A DNA stretch of 18,377 nucleotides, taken from contig RFOZ01000024.1 of the NCBI GenBank assembly GCA_009926405.1, positions 1 through 18,377 of the forward strand, given 5' to 3'. The first letter of the stretch is position 1. Every line of letters starts with the position of its first letter. Below are positions 7,426 through 15,901 of the stretch, in pieces. The position numbers and the translations under genes are program-made. The notes under the pieces are model-generated. The model was not told the DNA's origin. It made no database searches and worked only from the letters and a program-made list of their open reading frames with translations. The stretch comes from Cytophagia bacterium (GTDB lineage Bacteria > Bacteroidota > Bacteroidia > UBA7662).

Positions 7426-8418
7426 ATGGCCAATCCCCCTATCGCCATCCCCAAATCCGAAACGGCCTGGCTGGATTTCGAAAAACCTATACAGGAACTC
7501 GAAGAAGAACTATCCAAACTCCGCCAAATTCAGGACAAAGGCAAAAGCGATGTGAGCGGTCCCATACGGGCCCTGGAGACCCAAATACTTAAAACCAAAA
7601 AACAACTCTACAGCCAATTAACCGGTTGGCAAAAAGTTCAGTTATCCCGCCATCTCGACCGGCCCTATACCCTCTTTTATGTGGAGCACATGACCACCGA
7701 TTTTGTGGAACTCCACGGTGATCGTTGTTATGGGGATGACAAGGCCATCGTTGGTGGCTTTGCCAAATTGGACGGTCAATCCGTCATGTTCATTGGTCAC
7801 CAAAAAGGCATCAACACCAAGATGCGGCAATACCGAAACTTTGGGATGGCCAACCCGGAAGGATATCGCAAAGCATTGCGCCTCATGAAGTTGGCCGAAA
7901 AATTCAACAAACCCGTGGTCACCTTGGTTGATACCCCGGGTGCTTTTCCCGGAATCGAAGCCGAAGAGCGGGGTCAGGCCGAAGCCATCGCCAAGAACAT
8001 TCGGGAAATGTTCCAACTCAAAGTGCCTGTGGTGGTGGTGATCGTTGGCGAAGGCGCCTCGGGCGGCGCGATTGGAATTGGGGTCGGTGATCGGGTTTTG
8101 ATGCTTGAGAATACCTGGTATTCGGTGATTTCACCAGAGTCTTGCAGCAGCATTCTTTGGAGAAGTTGGGACCACAAAGAAAAAGCCGCTGAAGCCCTGC
8201 AGCTAACGGCCGATGCGATGTTAAAACATGGCCTAATCGACGAAATTGTTCCGGAACCATTGGGTGGTGCCCACCGCGATCGCGAAGGCATGGCCAAGAC
8301 TCTGAAAAGCGCCCTGCTGCGCCAAATCAAGGAACTCCAAGCCATGGATCCATCGACCCGTATCCAAAAACGCATTGAGCGATTTTCATCCATGGGCGTT
8401 TACGGTCACGAGTCCTAA
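7426..8418 (+). CDS. accA: acetyl-CoA carboxylase carboxyltransferase subunit alpha
   Basis: Alpha subunit of the carboxyltransferase that makes malonyl-CoA, the first committed step of fatty acid synthesis; it works as a heterotetramer with AccD. The ATG at 7426 gives 330 residues, near the usual 315-330; a TTG 24 nt upstream in the same frame lies inside the preceding gene. An N-terminal helical segment (about 15-65, ELEEELSKLRQIQ) precedes the crotonase-fold domain with HGDR (97-100), LVDTPGAFPG (167-176) and the oxyanion-loop region GEGASGGA (208-215). The C-terminal helices are complete. The gene follows the lysyl-oxidase-like gene by 10 nt and precedes ligA by 20 nt. accD is not in the window. 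Confidence 0.97.
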   Translation: MANPPIAIPKSETAWLDFEKPIQELEEELSKLRQIQDKGKSDVSGPIRALETQILKTKKQLYSQLTGWQKVQLSRHLDRPYTLFYVEHMTTDFVELHGDRCYGDDKAIVGGFAKLDGQSVMFIGHQKGINTKMRQYRNFGMANPEGYRKALRLMKLAEKFNKPVVTLVDTPGAFPGIEAEERGQAEAIAKNIREMFQLKVPVVVVIVGEGASGGAIGIGVGDRVLMLENTWYSVISPESCSSILWRSWDHKEKAAEALQLTADAMLKHGLIDEIVPEPLGGAHRDREGMAKTLKSALLRQIKELQAMDPSTRIQKRIERFSSMGVYGHES

Positions 8419-8438
8419 GCCCTGCTGTAACGTAAATC

Positions 8439-10502
8439 GTGACCAACATCGATCGTTCCGCTTCGGATTCTGTGCAACACCGAATGCAGGCCTTGGTTCG
8501 GCAACTCAACCAACACAACCGCGCCTACTACATTGAGGATCGCCCGCTGATTAGCGACCAGGAATTTGACGACCTGCTTCGCGAATTGGAGGAATTGGAA
8601 ACCCGGTACCCCGAATGGGCTCAACCCGATTCCCCAACCCAACGGGTCGGTGGAGGTATTTTGGAGGGATTTGTCCAGCGTAAACACCGAAGGCCCATGC
8701 TATCGTTGGGCAATACCTACAACGAAAGTGAAATCCTAGCCTTTCATGAACGTTGCATCAAAGGCCTGGGACTCGAACCCCTTTATGCAGTTGAACTCAA
8801 AATTGACGGCGTCGCCCTGTCCTTGCATTACCAGGACCGGGTCTTGCAATACGCCGTGACCCGGGGTGATGGGGTTCAAGGGGATGATGTTACAGCCAAC
8901 GTGCGCACCATCGAGGCCCTGCCCCTGCGTTTGGGCCCGGATGCACCCACCGATGCCTTGGAAATTCGGGGGGAAGTTTATTTACCACGAAACTACTTGA
9001 CTCGCATTAACCTAGAACGAGTCCAGAACGGCGAAGAGCCCTATGCCAACCCCCGTAATCTGGCCTCCGGAACCCTCAAGTTATTGGACAGTTCCGTAGT
9101 CCGCCACCGTCGATTATCTGCTTGGTGTTACCAGCTGGATGGAGAGGGGCCCTTGCTGGAACGTACCCAAAACCATCACCAACGCATGGCTCTGTTGGAG
9201 GCTTGGGGATTTCCCGTTTGTGAGCACCGAGCCGGTCCCTTGCCCTTTGAAGGCGTGCTGGATTTTGTAAATCAATGGCAATCAAAGCGTCAAGAACTTC
9301 CTTTTGACATTGACGGGGTGGTTATCAAAGTGGATGGCTTCGGACAACGCGACGAATTGGGTTATACCGCCAAATCGCCCCGGTGGGCCATTGCTTACAA
9401 ATACCCTGCCCAAAGTGTTCGCACCCGTCTCCTGGATGTGATCTATCAGGTGGGGCGTACAGGGGCCGTGACCCCGGTAGCTTGCCTGGAACCGGTGGAA
9501 GTTGCCGGAACCGTTGTGAAAAGAGCCTCCCTTTACAACGAGGCCGAAATTCGCCGCTTAGACCTCCACCTGGGTGACACGGTTAGCCTCGAAAAAGGCG
9601 GGGATATTATCCCCAAAATAACCAAGGTTCATCCCGAAGAACGCTCTGCGGACTGCATTCCTGTTCGTTTTCCTGATTATTGCCCCGATTGCCAATCAAG
9701 GTTGGATTGTGTTGAGGCTCTGCATTATTGCCCAAACCATCGCTTCTGCCCTCCCCAGGTCTTGGGTCGTTTGGAACACTTTGTTTCTCGCAAGGCCATG
9801 AATCTGGAGCACTTTGGGACCGAAACCTTGCTTCAGTTGTTAGAACACAAGATAGTTTCCGATCCGGCCGACCTTTATGAACTGGACGCTGGTCGCCTTG
9901 CATCTTTGGATCGAACCGGCGATAAAAGCATCCAACGCCTCCTGGAGGCCGTTCAGGCGTCCAAAGCCGTTCCCTTCGAAAGGGTCTTGTTTGCTTTGGG
10001 GCTGAGAGGTATCGGCGAGGTGGCTTCCAAAACGCTGGCAAGGCATTTTGGGTCCATCGAAAAGCTATCGATGGCCAACAAAGAGGCGCTATTGGCCGTT
10101 CATGAAATCGGCGAAAAATCCGCCGATCAAATTCTGGCATGGTTTTCGGACCCCCTCAACCAACGTTTGTGGCAACGCCTCCAGGCCTTGGGCTTGGCGA
10201 TGTCAATACCCCAAACCCATGCTGCCAGCAGCGATACCCATGTCACTGAACCACGCCCCCTCACCGGATGCACCCTGGTCGTAAGCGGTAAATTTGCCCA
10301 TGTTGAACGAGAGGCCCTCAAAACCCTGATCGAAGAAGCCGGCGGCACGGTTCTCTCCTCGGTGGGACCTCGACTCACCTACCTGGTCACCGGTAGCGAC
10401 GCTGGGCCCGCCAAACTCGAAAAAGCTCACAAATTGGGAATTGCCGTGGTAGACGAAGCCTTCATTCTGGAATTGCTGGGCAAGTCCCCCCTTCCTTTGT
10501 AA
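8439..10502 (+). CDS. ligA: NAD-dependent DNA ligase LigA
   Basis: Seals nicks in DNA using NAD+, needed for replication and repair. The protein has 687 residues and all expected domains in order: Ia domain for NAD+ binding (HNRAYYIED, residues 26-34), adenylation domain with the nucleophile Lys121 in KIDG, OB fold (about 325-400), four-Cys zinc finger (Cys415, Cys418, Cys431, Cys437), helix-hairpin-helix region (about 500-570, with GLRGIGEVAS) and a C-terminal BRCT domain (about 606-682). The start is a GTG at 8439, 20 nt after accA; the next ATG would remove 15 residues but keep the Ia motif, so the exact start is less certain than the gene. The DUF6913-like gene starts 9 nt downstream. Confidence 0.97.
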   Translation: MTNIDRSASDSVQHRMQALVRQLNQHNRAYYIEDRPLISDQEFDDLLRELEELETRYPEWAQPDSPTQRVGGGILEGFVQRKHRRPMLSLGNTYNESEILAFHERCIKGLGLEPLYAVELKIDGVALSLHYQDRVLQYAVTRGDGVQGDDVTANVRTIEALPLRLGPDAPTDALEIRGEVYLPRNYLTRINLERVQNGEEPYANPRNLASGTLKLLDSSVVRHRRLSAWCYQLDGEGPLLERTQNHHQRMALLEAWGFPVCEHRAGPLPFEGVLDFVNQWQSKRQELPFDIDGVVIKVDGFGQRDELGYTAKSPRWAIAYKYPAQSVRTRLLDVIYQVGRTGAVTPVACLEPVEVAGTVVKRASLYNEAEIRRLDLHLGDTVSLEKGGDIIPKITKVHPEERSADCIPVRFPDYCPDCQSRLDCVEALHYCPNHRFCPPQVLGRLEHFVSRKAMNLEHFGTETLLQLLEHKIVSDPADLYELDAGRLASLDRTGDKSIQRLLEAVQASKAVPFERVLFALGLRGIGEVASKTLARHFGSIEKLSMANKEALLAVHEIGEKSADQILAWFSDPLNQRLWQRLQALGLAMSIPQTHAASSDTHVTEPRPLTGCTLVVSGKFAHVEREALKTLIEEAGGTVLSSVGPRLTYLVTGSDAGPAKLEKAHKLGIAVVDEAFILELLGKSPLPL

Positions 10503-10511
10503 TTTGCGTTC

Positions 10512-11105
10512 ATGGTTTGGGACGCCGAGCAATGGCCGTTTAGGCCCCCGATGTTTATTCGCAAGTGGTTGTTTGAACAAAAAGTCAAGCAATTCACCCC
10601 TGCGAGTCCATCTTCCCTTTCCCCGGCCCGTCAGGGGTCCCAGGGCGCCTGGTTGGTTGTTTACGATGGCAAGGATCCTTGGCAGGCCGAATTGGCCAAA
10701 TACATAGCCCAATACCGTAGACCGGATTATTTCTGCCAAACCCTGGGGTTGGTTCGTCACAACCAAGCAGACCTCAACAGCTTTCATGCCCAGGAACTCA
10801 CCCATGCCTTGCTGCCTCCGGATCGCATTCTATCGTTGGCGCGTTCACGCCCCTTCGACCTATGCATCAATTTAAGCCCGGTGAACAATCCACCCTTGGA
10901 ATACCTGGTAATGGTCGCCACCGCCCCCACCAAAATTGGGGTGAACCGACAAAGCAGCTCCCCACGCTACAATTTGGAATTGGGACTAAAACTTGCAGGG
11001 GCCAAACCCAGCCTTCGTTCATTCCTTCAACACCTGGAGCGATTGGGACTTCATACAACCCAACAAAGCAAGTTGCAAAGCATACACCCCCTACCGGTCA
11101 CCTAA
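10512..11105 (+). CDS. conserved hypothetical protein, DUF6913-like
   Basis: A 197-residue soluble protein, no signal peptide or membrane helix. It resembles, from memory, the small Bacteroidota family DUF6913: a basic N-terminus (FIRKWLFEQKVKQF), a GAWLVVYDG strand, then the characteristic ARSRPFDLCINLS followed by NNPPLEYLVMVATAPTKIGV, and a short helical end. The family is commonly found beside ligA and dapA, which is exactly its context here: 9 nt after ligA and 19 nt before dapA. No enzymatic motif can be recognised. The alternating strand-helix pattern suggests a small alpha/beta fold. The coding call is strong from spacing and from the family-like block; function is unknown. Confidence 0.85.
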   Translation: MVWDAEQWPFRPPMFIRKWLFEQKVKQFTPASPSSLSPARQGSQGAWLVVYDGKDPWQAELAKYIAQYRRPDYFCQTLGLVRHNQADLNSFHAQELTHALLPPDRILSLARSRPFDLCINLSPVNNPPLEYLVMVATAPTKIGVNRQSSSPRYNLELGLKLAGAKPSLRSFLQHLERLGLHTTQQSKLQSIHPLPVT

Positions 11106-11124
11106 TTCCGGAACTCCAAAACCC

Positions 11125-12033
11125 ATGAATCCATCACCGAACGAACATATTTTACCGCGAGGTACCGGTATTGCCCTGGTCACCCCTTTTGATTCCAAAG
11201 GGCGCCCCGACCGCAAAGGTCTCCAACGCCTCGTTGATCATGTCGTCCAAAGCGGCGTCGAGTTTATCGTAGCCTTGGGCACGACCGCTGAAACCCCAAC
11301 CCTTAGCAAGGAAGATCGTATCGAGGTCCTGGAGATGGTCAAAGAAAGCTTGGCTGGTAGAAAACCCCTCTGGTGCGGTATGGGAGGAAACGACACCCGA
11401 GAATTGTTGGAACAAAAGGCCGCCTTCGACCTGCATGGAGTGGATGCCCTCCTTTCTGTAACACCCTACTACAATCGTCCATCCCAGGCTGGTTTGTATG
11501 CTCATTACCGAGAACTGGCTTTGTCTACCGATAAACCGATTGTTTTGTACAACGTCCCGGCACGAACGGGGTGCTCCCTATCGTCTGAAACCACCTTGCG
11601 TTTGGCCCATGATTTCAAAAACATCGTTGCCACCAAAGAAGCCTCGGGTGATTGGTTGCAAATCATGGAAATCATGCGCTCAAAACCGAACAGTTTCAAA
11701 GTTTATTCAGGCGATGATGCCATTTCCTTGCCCCTCTTGTCCCTGGGATTGGACGGGGTGGTCTCGGTGGTCGGCAACGCCTGGCCCCAGGCCTTCGGCC
11801 AAATGGTTCGATACGCCCTGTCCGGAAACTATCCCGATGCTAGACGCCTTCATTACCAACTCCTGCCCTTGATGACCGCCGTTTTTCGGGAAGGAAGCCC
11901 GGCTGGCATTAAATTCATCCTTCAGAACATGGGAATTTGCGAAGACCACCTTCGTTTGCCGTTGGTTAGCGTCTCAAGAAACTTACAAACCGAACTCAAA
12001 GACCTGATGCTTCGGTTCGAGAAAGAATCCTGA
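11125..12033 (+). CDS. dapA: 4-hydroxy-tetrahydrodipicolinate synthase
   Basis: Condenses pyruvate with aspartate semialdehyde, the first step of the diaminopimelate/lysine branch, and so feeds the cell wall. The ATG at 11125 gives 302 residues, a normal length; the longer open frame (from 10993) overlaps the previous gene. It is a TIM-barrel protein: GTTAETPTL (52-60) is the pyruvate-binding loop, TPYYNRP near 113-119, LYNVPARTG places Tyr142 and Arg147 of the proton relay, and Lys171 in TKEASGD is the Schiff-base lysine. The Ala in GTTAET replaces the Gly of the E. coli GTTGES loop. It is the last gene of the rightward run and ends 76 nt before the convergent hutU stop. Confidence 0.97.
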   Translation: MNPSPNEHILPRGTGIALVTPFDSKGRPDRKGLQRLVDHVVQSGVEFIVALGTTAETPTLSKEDRIEVLEMVKESLAGRKPLWCGMGGNDTRELLEQKAAFDLHGVDALLSVTPYYNRPSQAGLYAHYRELALSTDKPIVLYNVPARTGCSLSSETTLRLAHDFKNIVATKEASGDWLQIMEIMRSKPNSFKVYSGDDAISLPLLSLGLDGVVSVVGNAWPQAFGQMVRYALSGNYPDARRLHYQLLPLMTAVFREGSPAGIKFILQNMGICEDHLRLPLVSVSRNLQTELKDLMLRFEKES

Positions 12034-12055
12034 TTCTACGGGCATTGGGTTATTT

Positions 12056-12073
12056 GCGCATGGTGGGATGCGC
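12056..12073. terminator. possible bidirectional stem-loop between convergent dapA and hutU
   Basis: GCGCAT and ATGCGC form a perfect 6-bp stem around a 6-nt loop (GGTGGG). The hairpin sits 23 nt after the dapA stop and 37 nt downstream of the hutU stop on the other strand. There is no run of T on either side, so it does not fit a classical intrinsic terminator; it may still act as an RNA 3' end stabiliser. Confidence 0.3.
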
Positions 12074-12094
12074 TCGTTGTGGGATGGGCTTGTT
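12063..12094. repeat. 16-bp tandem duplication between dapA and hutU
   Basis: Two 16-base units lie head to tail, GTGGGATGCGCTCGTT (12063-12078) and GTGGGATGGGCTTGTT (12079-12094), matching at 14 of 16 positions. A degenerate partial third copy may follow. The first unit carries the right half of the hairpin at 12056-12073; the C-to-G change in the second unit would break that stem. This fills much of the 76-nt gap between the genes. Confidence 0.7.
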
Positions 12095-12109
12095 GTTCGG
12101 TGAATCTGC

Positions 12110-13795
12110 TTAGCCCAAACGCTGAGCCAAGTCCAAACTGTGACGGATGGATGTTTCTTGGGCCAAGGCATACCCTGCATCGCTGTGGCGAATGACCCCC
12201 ATTCCTGGATCGTTGTGCAAGACCCTGCGCAATCGTTCATCGGCTGCGCTGGTCCCATCGGCAACGATCACCATGCCTGAATGAATAGAATAACCCATGC
12301 CAACCCCCCCACCGTGGTGGAGGCTCACCCACGATGCTCCACCGGCCGTGTTGACCAAGGCATTCAAAACAGGCCAATCGGCCACTGCATCCGAACCATC
12401 CAACATCGCCTCGGTTTCCCGATTGGGAGACGAGACCGAACCGGTGTCCAAATGGTCCCGACCGATCACAAGAGGAGCCGAAACTTGACCGCTACGCACC
12501 AATTCGTTGAATGCCAGCGCAGCCTTTTGACGTTCCCCTTGACCTAGCCAACAAATGCGAGCGGGTAGACCTTGAAAAGCAATACGCTCTTTGGCCATGG
12601 TTAACCAACGACGAAGGCCCACATTTTCCGGAAACAAATCCAACAACAACCGATCGGTAACTTCAATATCCTTGGGATCCCCCGAAAGGGCCACCCAACG
12701 AAATGGGCCCTTGCCTTCGCAAAAAAGAGGACGGATGTACGCAGGCACAAAGCCGGGAAAATCAAAGGCCTCCTTGTACCCTGCTTCCAAAGCCCGACCG
12801 CGGAGGTTGTTGCCATAATCAAATGTTATGGATCCTTGTCGCTGAAAATCAACCATCAATTCCACATGCCGCCTCATAGCATCGTAGGCCCGTTGGAGGT
12901 ATTGTTGCGGATCGGACTTTCGTAGTTCAGCAGCCTCCTCCGAATCCAAGCCTTGCGGCAGGTAACCCACCATCGGATCATGAGCCGAAGTTTGATCCGT
13001 TAAAACGTCCGGCACGATGCCCCGTTCCTTGAGCCTTTCCAGCAAATCAACGGCCGTGCATATCACTGCCAAACTAAGAGCCTCTCCGCGATGGCATGCC
13101 TCAAGGGCTGCATCAATCCCTTGGTCCAAATCTTCGAAGACTTTATCCAAATAACGAGTCTCCACCCGCTTGGCCGCACGCCATGACTCCACCTCAGCCG
13201 CCAGGCAAACCCCTTCCGCCATGGCGATGGCCAAAGGCTGAGCTCCACCCATTCCCCCGAGGCCGGCAGTAACACATAATTTACCACGGAGTGAACCGCC
13301 AAAATGTTGCTGGGCTACCGCATGAAAAGTCTCGTAGGTTCCTTGCACAATGCCCTGTGAACCAATATAAATCCAAGAACCGGCGGTCATTTGACCGTAC
13401 ATCATCAGTCCCTTCCTTTCCAATTCATCAAAATGCTCCCAATTGGCCCAATTGGGCACCAACATGGAATTCGAAATCAAAACCCTTGGGGCATCCACAT
13501 GGGTGGGCAGAATCGCCACCGGCTTTCCGCTTTGGATAAGCAGGGTTTCGTTGTCGTTCAAATCCATCAGCGCTCTTTGGATTTGATCAAAGGCCTGGCG
13601 GTTCCGGGCAGCTTTGCCACGTCCACCGTAAACAATTAAATCCTCGGGACGCTCGGCCACCTCGTGATCCAAATTATTTAACAACATCCGCAAGGCCGCT
13701 TCTTGAATCCATCCTTTGCAATGCAGGGTGTTACCAACAGGCGCTCGGTCACCGGGGGCAAAAAGCGAAGGGGTGGAGGAAGAATTGTTATTCAT
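12110..13795 (-). CDS. hutU: urocanate hydratase
   Basis: Second step of histidine degradation: converts urocanate to imidazolonepropionate using tightly bound NAD+ as an electrophile. The 561 residues match the family length (about 550-560). The Gly-rich NAD-binding stretch GLGGMGGAQ lies at 179-187; LTDQTSAHDP at about 265-274 is characteristic; Cys415 in ARICWLGQGER corresponds to the catalytic Cys near 410 of the Pseudomonas enzyme; the C-terminal SLHHGGGVGMGYS block is complete. hutH, hutI and ftcD/hutG are not nearby. It starts 17 nt after the amylase stop on the same strand, so it is probably transcribed from the tyrS promoter or from one inside the amylase gene. Confidence 0.97.
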   Translation of the reverse strand: MNNNSSSTPSLFAPGDRAPVGNTLHCKGWIQEAALRMLLNNLDHEVAERPEDLIVYGGRGKAARNRQAFDQIQRALMDLNDNETLLIQSGKPVAILPTHVDAPRVLISNSMLVPNWANWEHFDELERKGLMMYGQMTAGSWIYIGSQGIVQGTYETFHAVAQQHFGGSLRGKLCVTAGLGGMGGAQPLAIAMAEGVCLAAEVESWRAAKRVETRYLDKVFEDLDQGIDAALEACHRGEALSLAVICTAVDLLERLKERGIVPDVLTDQTSAHDPMVGYLPQGLDSEEAAELRKSDPQQYLQRAYDAMRRHVELMVDFQRQGSITFDYGNNLRGRALEAGYKEAFDFPGFVPAYIRPLFCEGKGPFRWVALSGDPKDIEVTDRLLLDLFPENVGLRRWLTMAKERIAFQGLPARICWLGQGERQKAALAFNELVRSGQVSAPLVIGRDHLDTGSVSSPNRETEAMLDGSDAVADWPVLNALVNTAGGASWVSLHHGGGVGMGYSIHSGMVIVADGTSAADERLRRVLHNDPGMGVIRHSDAGYALAQETSIRHSLDLAQRLG

Positions 13796-13812
13796 GTTTG
13801 GATTAAATTAAT

Positions 13813-15897
13813 TTACCATTCCAGGAGGGTGCAAGTTCTGGGTTCAAGGGTGATTTCGGAATCCAGGACCCTAATTTTTCCGGAGGGCTGTTCCCTTACC
13901 TCCACCCCTAGAGGCCAATGCTTGGCATAGCGTTCCCGGCGAACGCGCTTGGGATTATCCGAACCGTTCACCAAAACCAGCAGGTGCCTGCGGCCGGCCG
14001 ATACGGAACGAACCGAACAGGTGCGCGCGTAGACATAGACCTCATCCTCCGGGATATAGTGCTCAAATCGACCCTTGGCTACGGGCTCGCTCCCTTTGCG
14101 CCATTGACCCAATAATTGGAGTTCGCGCCAAAATTCTACAGTCTTCGAATCAAGATCGCGATTTTCAAATACCGATGCACGATCCCCAGGCCAACCTCCA
14201 GGCATATCCTGGCGTACATTGCTACCACCCAAAGCAGCAAAATTTCCAAACAAAAGTTCGGAACCATAATACAATTGGGGCACCCCTCGCAAGGTGTATA
14301 ACATCTTGTACGCCATGAGGGTGGTGGATGGGTTTTGTTTGAATTCAGACCAAGCCCTGGACACATCGTGGTTATCCAAAAAGATGAGATTTCGAGAAGC
14401 ATCTTTGTACAGAAAATCTTGAGCCAAGGTGGTGTAGATTTTACGGAGCCCTCGATCCCAATCCATTTTTTCGTTGAGGCCTTCCACCAAAGCAATGCGT
14501 AGAGGGAAATCCGTTACGGAGCCCAACCCAGGGCCCGCCAGCCTGACCGAATCCGGCTCACGAAAAAGCGGACAATCCTCGGTCCAATACGCGGATTCCG
14601 GAACACTGTGCACCCAGACTTCGCCCACCATCCCCAAGGAAGGGTATTCACGTTGCATGGCCGCGGTCCAACGCCGCATGAAGCGGGTATCGGGATACGC
14701 GTAGGTATCGATTCGATACCCTGCCAAGCCTGCATATTCAATCCACCAAAGATTGTTTTGAATCATGTACCGTTGGAGATCCTCGTTGGTTTGGTCCAAA
14801 TCAGGCATGGGATAATCAAACCAACCTTTGCGCATCAAAGCACGGTCCTGTTCCTGAACGTACGGATCCATTTGGGTAATGGCTCGGTAATTGGATCGGG
14901 TAAAGGAAGGCCAACGATGAACCCAGGCGCTGTCCACGGGCTGAGCCAACAGTGGATGCGTGCCACCCCAATGGTTGTGAACAATATCCATGATGACTTT
15001 GATACCACGACGCGCACATTCGGAGACCAATTCCTTGTACAAGGTATTGTTCCCCAAACGAGGGTCAACACGGTACAAATCCGTTGCGGCATAGCCGTGG
15101 TAGGATTCCTTGGGCAAATCATTCTCCAAAACCGGATTCAGCCACAAAGCGGTTACCCCCAGGCCTTGGATATAATCCAAGTGTTGGAGCAACCCCTTCA
15201 AATCTCCCCCGTGTCGGGCCTGGTCCACGGAGCGATCCACCTTCTGCTCACGCATGCCGGTGACTTGGTCATTGCTGGTATCCCTGTTTGCAAATCGATC
15301 CGGCATAACCAAATAAACCAAATCGGATGCATTCCAACCAGCCCCCTTGAACGAAGAATCCCCTGTTTTGGGTTCCGACTTTCGACCGAAGGGGTATTCC
15401 ACCACGGTCTTCCACTGGGAAGTTCCTGGTAGGCGTTGCTGAAATTCAACGGTCTGCGGCTCAAAGCCTTTCTGCATCACCAAATCCAACCATAGGTATT
15501 CTTGCTTGCGAGGGCCTGCCGGCCGGACCGACCGCAACGCAAGTCCTTGGGTGCTAGGAGCGATTCGCCAAGAACCAGGCCCTTCCAAACCAATATTCTT
15601 GGATGTCATCCGACCCGAAGCCGGTTTGGAACTCGGTTCGGAACCAACATAGAACAACAATTGCACCGACGTGTCTTCCATACCCACCCACCAGCAAGGC
15701 GGATCCACCCGAACGATATCGCCAAAACAACGCGCCATACCGTCATCCATCGTGGCCTTTCCCTTGACCTTCCCCGTTCCTTCACACCAAGCGTTTTCGG
15801 AGAAACAAACCGATAAAACCAACAAAAGCCGAATCATCAACCCTCTGCTGTGTCCCATCAAGCGATGGTGCCTTGAATTCAAATTCCCTTCATTCAT
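13813..15897 (-). CDS. exported GH13 alpha-amylase / cyclomaltodextrinase-like (SusA-type) glycosidase
   Basis: Hydrolyses alpha-1,4-glucan bonds in starch, glycogen or maltodextrins. From the ATG at 15897 it has 694 residues. That start follows the tyrS stop by 4 nt; ATGs at 15858 and 15837 are in frame and give more compact signal peptides (core LLLVLSV, then SENAWC), so the start is uncertain. A beta-rich N-terminal domain of the cyclomaltodextrinase kind (WWVGM, LQLLFY, EYLWLDLVMQKG) covers roughly residues 40-170. The catalytic barrel shows all four GH13 motifs: DIVHNH (304-309), GYRIDTYAYPD with nucleophile Asp397, GEVW with acid/base Glu426 and FLDNHD with Asp511. A C-terminal beta domain ends the protein. 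Predicted location is the periplasm. No SusC/SusD partner is in the window, so it is not in a recognisable polysaccharide utilisation locus here. Confidence 0.93.
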   Translation of the reverse strand: MNEGNLNSRHHRLMGHSRGLMIRLLLVLSVCFSENAWCEGTGKVKGKATMDDGMARCFGDIVRVDPPCWWVGMEDTSVQLLFYVGSEPSSKPASGRMTSKNIGLEGPGSWRIAPSTQGLALRSVRPAGPRKQEYLWLDLVMQKGFEPQTVEFQQRLPGTSQWKTVVEYPFGRKSEPKTGDSSFKGAGWNASDLVYLVMPDRFANRDTSNDQVTGMREQKVDRSVDQARHGGDLKGLLQHLDYIQGLGVTALWLNPVLENDLPKESYHGYAATDLYRVDPRLGNNTLYKELVSECARRGIKVIMDIVHNHWGGTHPLLAQPVDSAWVHRWPSFTRSNYRAITQMDPYVQEQDRALMRKGWFDYPMPDLDQTNEDLQRYMIQNNLWWIEYAGLAGYRIDTYAYPDTRFMRRWTAAMQREYPSLGMVGEVWVHSVPESAYWTEDCPLFREPDSVRLAGPGLGSVTDFPLRIALVEGLNEKMDWDRGLRKIYTTLAQDFLYKDASRNLIFLDNHDVSRAWSEFKQNPSTTLMAYKMLYTLRGVPQLYYGSELLFGNFAALGGSNVRQDMPGGWPGDRASVFENRDLDSKTVEFWRELQLLGQWRKGSEPVAKGRFEHYIPEDEVYVYARTCSVRSVSAGRRHLLVLVNGSDNPKRVRRERYAKHWPLGVEVREQPSGKIRVLDSEITLEPRTCTLLEW

Positions 15898-15901
15898 TTT
15901 T

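Noticed and set aside
9607..10140. 177-codon minus-strand frame
   Set aside because: Antisense to the zinc-finger and HhH region of ligA; no family resemblance.
10993..11124. N-terminal extension of dapA
   Set aside because: Overlaps the preceding gene in another frame; the ATG at 11125 gives the family length.
12034..12109. Small gene in the dapA-hutU gap
   Set aside because: Only 76 nt, filled mostly by a tandem repeat; no credible reading frame.
14608..15432. Long open frame of 274 codons on the plus strand
   Set aside because: It lies wholly antisense to the GH13 amylase, whose motifs are intact; composition shadow.
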